Virus record (IMG/VR): IMGVR_UViG_3300022926_001804
Span: 62,001-126,000 of that record
Length of the DNA stretch: 64,000 nucleotides
Reading direction: 5' to 3' (one strand)
Origin: a virus
Below the pieces are notes generated by a model, which ran no database searches, was not told where the DNA came from, and saw only the letters and a list, made by a program, of their open reading frames with translations. The translations under genes and the position numbers were made by a program. Each line of letters begins with the position of its first letter. Positions within the stretch are counted from its first letter, which is position 1. Positions 16,369-28,000 of the stretch are shown one piece after another.

Positions 16369-18450
16369 TTAGCCCCCAACTCCTGTATAGATAATATATT
16401 TGACTGTTAAGAACGGGTTCATAACATTGTATGGCGTACCTAACTCAGTAACATCAAATGTCTCGTATTCTTCAAGTCCTGTATTTGCATTATAAGTAAT
16501 ATTTCTTCTATTTAGAACTCCGCCTGAACTTGTACGTGCTTGTCCTGCTCCTGAACCTGTTGGAGCATCATATGGAATAGTATCAGCATCTTGCTGTACA
16601 CCACTATCGTCAAGTATTACATAGAATTGAGCACCTTTTGGTGATCTTAAATCGTGTTCGTGTTCTGGCAAGTTTTTAACGTCAATTGCTCTACTTTCAA
16701 CACCCGAACCAAGACCAACTGTATCAGCGTTAACATCTGAAACTCTATTAGCACTTGTACCGCCCATATTGTCAGCACCTAGTGGGAATCTACCTCTTAG
16801 ATCAGGTACACCAAAGAAACCTGATTGTACCTGGCTTTGGTCTTTAAACTGATATAAAATTGTGTTATACAATGTAAGATAATCTGAAATTCTATATTCT
16901 GTACCGTCACATAACAACCATCCTGGAGGAATATTAATACCTGCATAAGGTATAATAGTAGCAATAGGAATAACTGGAACACTACTTACAAGTGCTTGTT
17001 GACTAATTTTAAACACGCCGGTATTGTCGCCGGAGATTCTGTTAATAATAATTTCGTCATCATTATTTGGTACTGTTGTTAATTGTTTGTTAGCAATAAA
17101 TGTGTTACTAATTGATGTTGTAAATGTCTTAGATGTTCCACCTACTTGTCCGTCAAAGGTAATTTGGTTTGAACTAACATCGCCGGAAATTTGGAAGGTT
17201 GTCGCACTGGTTAACTTGTTTGCGTTTGTAGCACCACCTGTTACTGTACCGGTAATGTTACCAATTAAGTTTCCTCTAAATTCAACAGCATTTACAGTTG
17301 CCCAACGTTTTTCGGAACTACCTAGTGAATATGTTTGTGTTGCATTAGGTAAAATTGATCCTGTTGTGCTATTACCGGCAACATTTAAGTCTGTTCCAAC
17401 AAATAGTTTCTTAGCAATACCAACGCCGCCGCTAATCTTAACAGCGCCTGTTCCAATACTAGCACTGTCAGTAGTACCTTGCACAATTAAGTTTGCGCTT
17501 GTTTGAATTGAGCCTAATACGTCTAATGCTTCTGCTGGACTTAGTGTGTTAATACCTACTTTTTCTGTAGAGTCAATTCTAATTACGTTTTTTTGCAATC
17601 CTAAGTTATTAACTTTAAAGTCAATTGGTGCTCCTGAGGTTAAGTTAGTAATAACGCCCGAAGTTCCTTGAACGTCGAATGTTACACTTGCAGTTTGTCC
17701 AACTTGTAGTCCTTTGTTGTTACTAATAATAATCTGTTGATCGGAAGTACTTGTTTTGTCACTTCTTAAAAATTTAGTAGCACTAACTATTTCACCGCTT
17801 ACAATAAGATTTTCAGCTTTTTCACTTGTACCTAAATATTTGCTAATACCGCTACCACCAATATTTGCAGTTGAAAGATTAAGTCCTGGTTGAATAATTG
17901 TAAATCCTGCAATTGTACTCTTTGGCTGGAATGTTTTAGTACTGTAAATTGCTACAGGTTGTCCTGCTACTTCAATTTGCAAGATGGTATATAGTACTTC
18001 GTCTTTACCCGTTACTACTACTGGCTTTGCACCTGTTAGCAAACCGTCACTATATTCTGGTCCAACTAGTGTCCATCCTGAACCTGTAAAAATGTAAAGC
18101 TGATTGTTATCAGTATCTGACCATAAGTCGCCAGTTAATGCATTTGCAACATCTGGAGCAGTATTTCCTTTTTTCAAACCACTTGCATTAACCCATCCAG
18201 TACCATCATAAATTTTAAGGGTATCAATACCCACTGAAGTGTCGTACCATAGCTGTCCTTGAATTGGACTTCTTGGCTCGTTTGCATTTGCAAAGTTTTC
18301 TAGTAGTTTTAAAAAGTTTTCTGAAATAACAGAACCGTAGCTAGTTGTATTACGTCCTGGAAGATCTAAACTAGTTTGCTGATTAATTGTACTATCTTCA
18401 ATTGAAATAGTACCTTTGTTGCTGTCTGAATAGTTAATTGTATATGCCAT
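16369..18450 (-). CDS. Tail-fibre protein with phage tail collar domain
   Basis: A 693-residue protein. It has the shared N-terminal module (MAYTIN, KLLENF, PIQGQLWYD), a repetitive beta-rich middle, and from about residue 500 a phage tail collar domain (PYAGINIPPGWLLCDG, then FGVPDLRGRFPLGAD). The collar domain is known from T4 gp12 and many fibres and lies near the receptor-binding end. A His-rich EHEHDL segment follows, similar to metal-binding His-x-His of short tail fibres. Its start overlaps the stop of the upstream gene in a TAATG, so they are coupled. The best candidate in the window for the main receptor-binding fibre. Confidence 0.85.
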   Translation of the reverse strand: MAYTINYSDSNKGTISIEDSTINQQTSLDLPGRNTTSYGSVISENFLKLLENFANANEPRSPIQGQLWYDTSVGIDTLKIYDGTGWVNASGLKKGNTAPDVANALTGDLWSDTDNNQLYIFTGSGWTLVGPEYSDGLLTGAKPVVVTGKDEVLYTILQIEVAGQPVAIYSTKTFQPKSTIAGFTIIQPGLNLSTANIGGSGISKYLGTSEKAENLIVSGEIVSATKFLRSDKTSTSDQQIIISNNKGLQVGQTASVTFDVQGTSGVITNLTSGAPIDFKVNNLGLQKNVIRIDSTEKVGINTLSPAEALDVLGSIQTSANLIVQGTTDSASIGTGAVKISGGVGIAKKLFVGTDLNVAGNSTTGSILPNATQTYSLGSSEKRWATVNAVEFRGNLIGNITGTVTGGATNANKLTSATTFQISGDVSSNQITFDGQVGGTSKTFTTSISNTFIANKQLTTVPNNDDEIIINRISGDNTGVFKISQQALVSSVPVIPIATIIPYAGINIPPGWLLCDGTEYRISDYLTLYNTILYQFKDQSQVQSGFFGVPDLRGRFPLGADNMGGTSANRVSDVNADTVGLGSGVESRAIDVKNLPEHEHDLRSPKGAQFYVILDDSGVQQDADTIPYDAPTGSGAGQARTSSGGVLNRRNITYNANTGLEEYETFDVTELGTPYNVMNPFLTVKYIIYTGVGG

Positions 18451-19061
18451 TATTCATTAAACCCCGATAAACTTTGTACACGCACAGTGTAATCGATTTG
18501 AATAAGTCTATTCAAACTTTTTTGTACTGGGTGGAAAATAACATGTGTTAATAGTCTACCTTGACCTGAAGGACTATAACTTACTAATCCTAATTCGTCA
18601 AATACATATAAACTATCTGCATTAGTAGCGTTGTCTACAGCATCTTGGCCACTTGGTTCACCATAGTCAAGTAAACAAGTTACAAGAATATCTGTATAAT
18701 TTGTACCACTAACGTGTCTTGATTCAATTTTGTTACGAGCAGGGTCGGTGTTGTTTACACTTCTATCGTCAACTACTTTAATAAATGTTTGGTTATAAAG
18801 ACTAGCATTAGTACCCGTACTGTTAGGTGTAAGGTATGTAATAATTCCAGTTGGGTCAATGCTTGTGCCTCCATTACCAAATGCCATTTGATATATAAAG
18901 CCTTGTCCTGCGTTAGCTAAACTTTCTGCAAGTGAGATACTCATGTTCTCGTAATGTATTGCATTACGTTTATCTACAATAACTTCGCCCGTTTCTGGAT
19001 TAGAAATTTTAATGTGTCCTTGGAGCATAACTCCGTTTTCTTCTTTTATGTTATCCATCAT
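18450..19061 (-). CDS. Putative virion protein next to giant baseplate gene
   Basis: A 203-residue protein. It begins with two ATGs (19061 and 19058); an AAAGG sequence sits close before them, favouring the second. The N-terminal half has GHIKISNPETGEVIVDKRNAIHYENM and a Gly-rich FGNGG segment that look like a beta-structured virion component. The C-terminal part ends with QIDYTVRVQ. It lies between the giant protein and the fibres, so it may connect fibre to baseplate; this is positional inference. An AATAAATA late-promoter-like element is at 19079-19086. Confidence 0.65.
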   Translation of the reverse strand: MMDNIKEENGVMLQGHIKISNPETGEVIVDKRNAIHYENMSISLAESLANAGQGFIYQMAFGNGGTSIDPTGIITYLTPNSTGTNASLYNQTFIKVVDDRSVNNTDPARNKIESRHVSGTNYTDILVTCLLDYGEPSGQDAVDNATNADSLYVFDELGLVSYSPSGQGRLLTHVIFHPVQKSLNRLIQIDYTVRVQSLSGFNE

Positions 19062-19078
19062 ACCTTTTTCCTATACTG

Positions 19079-19086
19079 TATTTATT
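19079..19086 (-). promoter_or_regulatory. Late-promoter-like element before 18450-19061
   Basis: AATAAATA on the minus strand, about 18 bases before the start. It overlaps the last codons of the giant gene. Confidence 0.5.
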
Positions 19087-22000
19087 TGGGTAGCTCCACC
19101 TTTTCTGCCTTAAAGAAACGTGCTACTAAAGTTTCCGAATCAAATAGTGTAATTCCTGGTGTTTCTGTCCAAAGAGTACCTTGACGTCTTACAATTTGAA
19201 TTTTAATTCCTTCTGCTGGTGTATTTAACAGACTTACGAATGGTGTTGTACCGTCTACACTAAATTCTGCCGCTAATGTAACATCTGCTTCTGGACTATC
19301 TTGATTAAGTGTATAATCAAAACTCTGTATTGCATTCTTACGTAGTCTGCGGCCGCCTACAAATACTTCAAACTCGTTAATGCTTATTGGCGTAAATCCA
19401 AGTTCAAACACACTAGATGTACCGTCTGCTACAATTTCATCAACAATAGTTTTATCAGCATACGGTGCTGTTTGCATCTGATTTGCATTGTATACATCAC
19501 TACCTATTAAGTGTTCTGTTGGAACTCCTGTACCTAATGTACCTCTTTGAATTTGTTTTAATGTATTGCCATCCTTGATTAGATATTCAATTCGTTCTCC
19601 GTTAACAAAAATAATTCCTGGAGTCTTGCTATTCTTATCCGGTGAACTTAATCCATTTGCATTATCTAATACAATTTGTTTATCAAATGTATATAACGGC
19701 TCTGCAAGTTTATAAGGTTGAACATCGCCTAGACGCTTATAGATGTTTCTATTAAGAATATCTTTAAACTGACTAAATCCAAACTTAGGTGTAATCTGTC
19801 CAACAGCACTAAACTGTATTATCTCAACAACATCGTTGTCTACAAAACTTTGTTTATATCTTAGATACTGTTTATCTGTAGTTAATGTATAATCAACACT
19901 AGGTGTTTGTAAAACTCCGTTTACTGTTAACCAAACATACTGCACTTCTACAGCAGGATATCTAAGTTTAATTAATCCATTTTTAATATGGTTAAATTGA
20001 ATATAGTCTTCAGTACCAACAACCAATGTTTCTCTTGCAACAATATCGTAATTAATTCTTTCAAATCCCATACTATCGTGCTTGTTAAATGTATAAACTG
20101 TTAGTGTTTCTCCTATCTCAGGAGCAACTTTAAGCTGTAATGTTTTACCACTGTCAACCCAAGTATTTTGATTGTTGATTTGTTGGATGCTTCCGAACGC
20201 ATAATCACCGTCAGTGACAATATATGCTTCTAAAATATCGCCGTCTTTGCCAATACCTGGTTCTAGGATAACGCTACTATTTGAAGGTCTAATATTATAT
20301 TCAACTGCAATTGTTAATTCTTTGCCGTTTAAAACAAATAATACATCTGACGCATCAAAGCTACCAACTGGAGTTTGCCATATTTCTAAGAAATATTCTC
20401 TTTGTGCAGTAGTTACATCAAATTGCTGGTTATAACCAGGATTTAACAAACGGTTTCCTTGTTTGACAATAACATTATGACTATTCGGAATAGCACTGTA
20501 AGGAGTTTTTGTTAAATCAAACAACTTAGTACTTCCATCACCTACAAATTCTTCAACTTCAATCTTACTAAACGCATCTGTTTTACTATAAACAAAATAA
20601 CTAACAAGACTTTGATCTTTTGGTGGAGAGCCAAAAAGTATTTGCGCCTTTTCGTTATCATCAACAAGTACAGCTTCTACTTCTCCGCCGTCAACTGTTA
20701 CATAAAAATCTAATTCTTTAGAATATTTTGCTTTAGTAGTAAATGCACTAGTACTTCCGTCTGCAACATACTGACCTTCTTCTAGTAAATCTTGTCCGTT
20801 TCCGCTAATACTTACAATGTTTATTAGTGTTCCACTCGCAGGTACAGTTTTAAATGTAACTGTTTTATTTTTGTAATTTACATCGTAAACAGTTGAAGGT
20901 TGTATTACAGAATCAAGTTTTACAATTAAACCTTTATCATTTTGAGGTTGAATTCCAAATTCAAATACAATTTCAGTTCCGTTAGCTCTGTAAGAATTAC
21001 TAGTTAGAATACTGCCGCCGGCTTCTGGTCTATGGAATACTCTAATATCAACTGCATCTAAAATTTGTCCTGGAACTTGCTCTTCCGGTCCTTTAGATGT
21101 AGTCGGTGTTACAAATCCGTCGCCGTCTACTATAATCTCTTCTGGATTAAATCCTCTTGCAGTATTAAACTGTAAGTCACCACCGCTTAAAATAGTATCA
21201 TAAGATCTAGGATCTGGTAAGAAACTTCCGTCGGAAGTTGTTTTTCTAAATACTAAAATGTCGCCCGAACTTAACGGTATAATATCTTCGTCAAACACAA
21301 TAATAGTATCTTCTACTATATCTCCGTCATCTGTTATAGCAATTCCTGTTTGTCCTGCTCCAGTAACACTAGCAATTAATGCATTTGGATTAGTTGGATT
21401 ATCTGGATAATTAGGATCATCAATTCTTACACCATTTCTATAGATGTTATAAATTGCTCCTACTTCTAGAGGAGATCCAAAAGTTAATATTCTTGTACTG
21501 TCGTCTCCAAATTGGAAAATTTCATCTTCGAATGTTGTATCAAATGTATCGTATGTTGAAGTAAACCACCCGTCACTATCCCAGCCAGAGCCGCCGCCAA
21601 AGTCAAAGCTAGTTACTTCGACTCCGCCGTAATCAATTCCATCTAAAAGTTGTCCTAGATCATTTCCATACATTCCTGTGTTTGGATTGTAATATAAATT
21701 AATTCTATCTTGTGCTTGCAATAAGTCAGGTGCTTTATTATATGTTACAATTACTTCTTTATTAGCATCTAGTGCATTTGTAAATGAAATTCTACCAAAG
21801 TATCTTGTATATCCTTTTGTAGTATCCTTAACATTAGAGAAAGTATATTCACTACGCAACGATTCAAGACCATCAATAGTAACTGTAACTTGTGTAGTTT
21901 TTAATTGCATTGGCCATTTTAAATCAATTTCTAATTGATCTAATGTTGTCGCAAATGTTTCTATTTCGCTCAGTGTTTGGAATAGATATGTTTTTGTTAC

Positions 22001-25000
22001 TCTGTCAAATTTGCATCTAATATGTGTAGATCTTGCTTTACCGTTTCCTAGTACCGGACTTAGTCTTGCTTCTGTGCCGCCGTCCTCTAATGATCCAATT
22101 ATATCAATTGTCGGTTGAGACAAGTATCCACTGCCTGAATTAGTTACTAGCACACTTGTAATTTGTCCGTTACCAACAAATGCTTGAGCAGTTGCACCTG
22201 TGCCGCCGCCGCCACTAATTACTAGTTTAGGAGCACTTGTATAACCACTGCCAGCATCAGCAATGTTAATTTGTGTTAATTCAAATCCAACATTATCTAA
22301 CCAATGTTTGCTAGGATATGTTGTAGTATTAGCAACACCTGCAATAATTTCATTATTAACAACTTGAACACTCTGCGGAATAATTCTTCCTTCTTGTTCA
22401 TTATACACTGGTGCTAGATCAAAATCAGTAACTACATTATTAGCCGGATCAATTTTTTCATATGATGAAATGTATTCTCTAATTTTAGTTTTATAAGGTT
22501 TCATTTCTTCTACATAATCTTCATAACTAGATAAGTTATCATTTTGGAAAGTAACTTTTTGTTCTAGTTCACCGATGTTATGTTTAGCCTTAACAAAACT
22601 TGTTTTAAATGCCCAATCGACATTTGGTTGTTCTGAGAATACATATCTTAATCCTGCAAAGAACATCTCATTCCAGTGAAGCTGTAATTGATCAATAAAA
22701 ATGTTATCTCTAAGGATAGTAATTATTTTTCTAAATTCAGCAACGGGTTCTGTATCATAAAATATTTTATCAAAACTTGCGCCATCATATGCAACATTGT
22801 CACTTGTTACATCGTATAGAGAATCAAGTAATTCAATTGTACCGCTTTCTCTACCAATAGTTTTATAGTTAACACTATAATCAACAGTATCTTCGTTAGC
22901 TATTTTTTCTAATAGTAACCAACCGCCAGATCCAACGTTACTAATTTTAATTACATCACCTATATTATCTGCAAGACCATAAATTTGGTAACTGCCTTCA
23001 AGTGTATAATTGATTAATGTAAATTGATTATAACCTGTATCATACCAGTCTTTGTATTTCCAGTAAAGATTTACATCATAGCTTTGAGTAAGAACTCTTT
23101 GCCATTCACCTAATACATATTGATATACACTCCACTTACCGTTAATGGACTCATCGCTCTTAACCAATACTGCAAATTTTCTAATAGAAATTTTAACATT
23201 ATTTGTATAGTTTTTACCAGAATTAATAATCCTAACACTGTTAATTCCTCCGTTGGCGTTTAGGGTAAACTCTAACTCGCCTTCAGATCCTAGTGTATCT
23301 GTAATAATGTATGTTGGTGGGTTGATATATCCTTGTCCCGGGTCTGTAATTAAAACATTAATGATAACACCGTTTTCAATTTCAAGTTGTAAGGTAGCAG
23401 GTCTAACTTTTGCAATACTTACAAATCTTAGTTCTGCATATGAATCTGAAGTTGTATCAAATATACCTGTTGCGATAGTTGGTAAAGGATCGCTATCTGT
23501 TAATTTTGTTAAATCAAACTCGTCAACAATTAGATTGTTTGCTAATATTTTATTTGCACGTTCAACAAATTGTTTTCTTGCTTCAGTTTTATTAATAAAC
23601 CAACTCTGTCTAGGTTCGTTAAGAGATCCGTATTTTTGTTTAATTGGAAGATTAATATCAGGCACCGGTCTATCATTAGTGTCAAATCCTACTAAACTAT
23701 CAATCCATTTTTGTTCAATTGTACTATTTGGACGACTAGTTTCCAATCCGTCACTGATTAACTGATACTGAATATGTGTATTTTGCTGTTGGTTATCTAT
23801 TGTCCACCAGTTAAAACTGATCGCTATATCTTTATCTTTAATTAAAGATTCGCAGTTATAAATTGCGAATCTATTATTACTTAAGATTGCAACAAACTTA
23901 ATATTTGAATTTTCTGGATTACTAATTATCCTTGAAACAGACAATGCTGATAACTTTCTAGTTTCAATTGCCGGGATTGTTGCTTTATTCTTAACCCAGT
24001 AATAGTAATAAGTTGTAAATGTTTGTGATGCACTATTATACTTGCGTCTAACAGAATATGCACTATCACCGTATTTTGATGTACCACTAATACCTTTAGC
24101 AAGTCCTGCTTCTGTTTCTGATTGTGTATCCCATTCACTAGGTCTTAATTTGCTCTCAACCCACTCATATACATCGACTGTAGTACCAGGGTACAACTTA
24201 TTAAAGTTTGCAGTTGATTCTGTAATATCTCCCTGATGATGATTGATAAATCTAGCACTATCAATATCCCACCATAATTTACCAACCCATTTTGTACTTG
24301 TGTAATCTAATGGTTGCGGTGTTACACCTGTAGCAGTTGATATTGTATATCTTGCAGGATCGTAACTAGTTTTAAAAGATATTTCTTGTTCAGCTACACC
24401 TGCAATTTTTCCTTGGATAGGATCAATATAGTCGAGATATGCAACTTGTGCATTATTTGTTTTGTTATAAAGATACACACCTTTAAACTTGCTAAGATCT
24501 GCAGGTAGTACAGGCGATGTTACAATTGACCAACTCGTTGAGTTCAGTGGCTTTCTAAATTCTGCAACTACACCTTTATCAACAGTATTGTTTGTTGTAA
24601 CTGTTTGATCTGGTAATCCTAAATATATGTGATTATTTTTAACTTTGATAATATTTCCAAAGTTTTCAGTATCTCTATCATATGAAAAGTCTTGTCCGTA
24701 AAGTAGTGTGTCATTTATTGTTTCGTATATTGACACTAGTCCACTATCATTGTCAACAGTATTAAGTTTAGTTGCATCGCCGTCGAATGTTGTTAACTCA
24801 ACATCAAATGTAGTATACTTAATAATATCGCCACCTTTAGAAGTAATAGCAAGAGTATTGCCATCGAAGTCTAATTTAAATCCAAATTGTGTATTATCTG
24901 TTAAATCTTTAGGACGAAGTGTTTGAGTAAATGTATATACTCCGTCTTTTAAAATATAAACGTATACTGCTCCGCCATTAAGTGAAATATCACTATTATA

Positions 25001-28000
25001 AGGGGCGCCGACTGCAATTTTTTTACCATCGTTAGAAACTGCAATTGAACTTCCGTAATTTTCGCTTAAATTAAATGGTTCTAGTAATTGACTATAAACA
25101 TATTGATCATTTACTAACTTATAAACTACAACTTTTCTGTTAGGAACACTACTATCATCAGGATTTGTATATCTAGCAGTTAATACTAAGACTTCTCCTA
25201 GTGAGCTAGTATCAAACTCTTCGCCAATCTCTTCTAAGAATTGCTGTTCTAATGTACTTTCTGTAATAGAATAGTTTGTATCATTAGGAACATACCCTAG
25301 TAAGTCTACTCCTGAATTAATTTCTGCCCATTCTGCTAAATTAAATGCGCCAGGTGTTATATTAGTTTTTGCTTCGTAGATAGAATCTCCGAATCTTACA
25401 TACTCGCCGTCAAAGTAAGTAGCGTTTACACTATGCATACCTCTATACAACGGTTCAATACCTAAATTCCAATCTTCTGTTTCGTTTTTATCAAAGAAGT
25501 AAATTCTACCTTGATTTTCTTCGGTATTATTTCCTTTAGCAAGAACAAACAAGCGGTAAGATGTTGAAGATTTCTGTACAAACTTACAACTTGCTCCTAA
25601 TTTTCTAAAATTATCAGAGTTGGGAACAGTATAATAGTTAACAAGTTGATATATAGATCCTGTCTTTTTATAAATTGCAAATGTGCCTTCAGAATCGTTT
25701 CCACTTTCATAACCTGATGTTGTTACAGGAATATTGTAAACTCTTGTCCAGTCTAAGTTTAATGAAGACGGTGTTTCTGCTGTTTCTAAAATACCGTCAA
25801 TTGTGTTTGAACTGTAGTGCCAGTACTCTAAATCTCTTAGATATGTTTGATTAGGTGGAACTGGAATGTTAGTATTAGTGTCAATAACAATTAATCCACC
25901 ACTAATATCATTTTCAAGATGACATGAATTAATAGGACCAATTGTTCTTAGTGTTGAATCGTTTTCTACAAACTGTGCTGTAGAGTTTTGTCCGTAGTCG
26001 CTACCAAACGCCCACTGTCCTGATTTATTTTTTAAATAAATTTTTGCTACGCCAAACGCTCGTTCAATCCATGCAACTTCTGCGGTTTCACCAGTTGCAC
26101 TATCAATAAGTTGTGTTCCAATAGAAGGAATAAATGGGTTACCTGATAAGTCAAAGTTTGTTAATCTAACTTCAAGCCAACCGTTCCACTTATCAGCTAC
26201 GGTATGGATTGAGTTATTAAGATAATCAAAACTTAATCCTAATACAGGTTGCGGATCTTGTACGTTACCGTTTACTCTAATTTGATTTAACCAAAAACTA
26301 ACTTCGTCATTAACTGATGTATCAGTATAATGTTGTGTAGATGTTCTAAACCACCAACGGCCATCAATTATAACCGTTCCTGTTTGTCCTTGTCTATGAG
26401 ACAGTATGCCAAATTCTGAAGGAAATGTAGGAGTAGTAGTGTTTGCTAATCTCTTAATATCTAAAATATTCGTAAAGAGTGAGTTAGATCTTATTTCATT
26501 TTCTAATTTAATATCAGTTACTACTAAGTTAGCATTTGTTTCTACAAGTTCAGTTGTACTAAATTCTGAACCTACATTAATGTGCCACCATCCTGCATGA
26601 TAATTGTCTGTAATTTTTAATTGTCTTTCATAATCACCAACTAACACACCGTTTTGGTAAATTGACCCTGTATCTAAAAATGCTCCGTTTAGATTGTTTA
26701 GATAGATAGTCATTTGATTTTCATCGTTTACATAACGATAAGCAATAGTTGCTTTTGCAGTATCAGTAGTAATATCACTTCCAGACTCAGGTATTGATAA
26801 TGCACTTTGAATATGTACAATAGCTTCTACTTTATGAACAATTTCATGACTACCGTTAATAAATGTTTCATTTAAAACTGAGTCTCCGTTAAACGGTGCA
26901 ATTCCTGCTGATGTTGTAGTTGTATATCTATTCCATTTTAGCTCAAGTACATCTCCGGGCTTAGTTCCTTCAAATTGTTCAGTTTGCGCTCTAATTAAAA
27001 TATGATCAGCAGGCGCATCATTAATAGTATAATTTCCTCTAACCATATATTCAACATCAGGATAAGATTGATCATCGCTATCATATTCGTCAATCTTACT
27101 TTGTTGGTTTGATGCATGACTTAAGAATTGTTGTATTGAGTCAGCATCTTGAACTTTTCTAGATTTCCACAACTGTGATCTGTACAATACAATATCATTA
27201 ATGTTATAAGCTACTGTGTTTTTATAATCGCCTCTAAATTTACTCTTAACATTAGATGCATTAGGAGAACCTATAGCAAGATATTCTCCGTCTGGTGAAA
27301 TTGAAACACTTGATCCAAATCCGCCACCGGATTCAAATATTCCTGTAAATTCATCAATTTGTTGTCTAAGGCCAAATTCAGTATTGTCGCTAGGTCTAGC
27401 AAACACATAAACACTACCATTTAAGTCTTTAGGTGCCGAAACTGCTATTGTATTGTTATTTTCTGTAACACTGATATCAGAACCAAAATCTTTGTCTGTA
27501 CTATCTAACAAACCTGCTGTAACATTTTTAATGTCTGGTTTTAATTCGTATACTTGTTTATTTTTTAATACAATCCATTTTCCTGTATCGTCGTCATCTA
27601 CCCAAATAGTGTCAGTGATAGATGTATCACCGCTTAATGAGAACGTAGTAGGTGCATCGATAATAGCATTTGCGTCTGATAATCTCGACAATCTAACTGG
27701 CTTAAAGTAAGTAACATATCCTTTAATATCATCTAACTCGGTTGATTCACCGGTTGTTGATAATGTAATCTTATTAAGATTAATCTCTGCAATTTTATAA
27801 AATCCGTCTGTGGTTTCATTAGTATCAACAACTCCAATAATGTCACCAACAATAAAGTTTGTTTTGCGATTTAGAGTAATAGTAAAAGTGCCATTTGATG
27901 TTGCTGTTACACTTTTAATTACATAATCGGTTGTAGCGTGTTTGTATACACTCCATGTTTGTTGACTTTTATTATTAGCTGTCCAAACAAACTCACCTGT

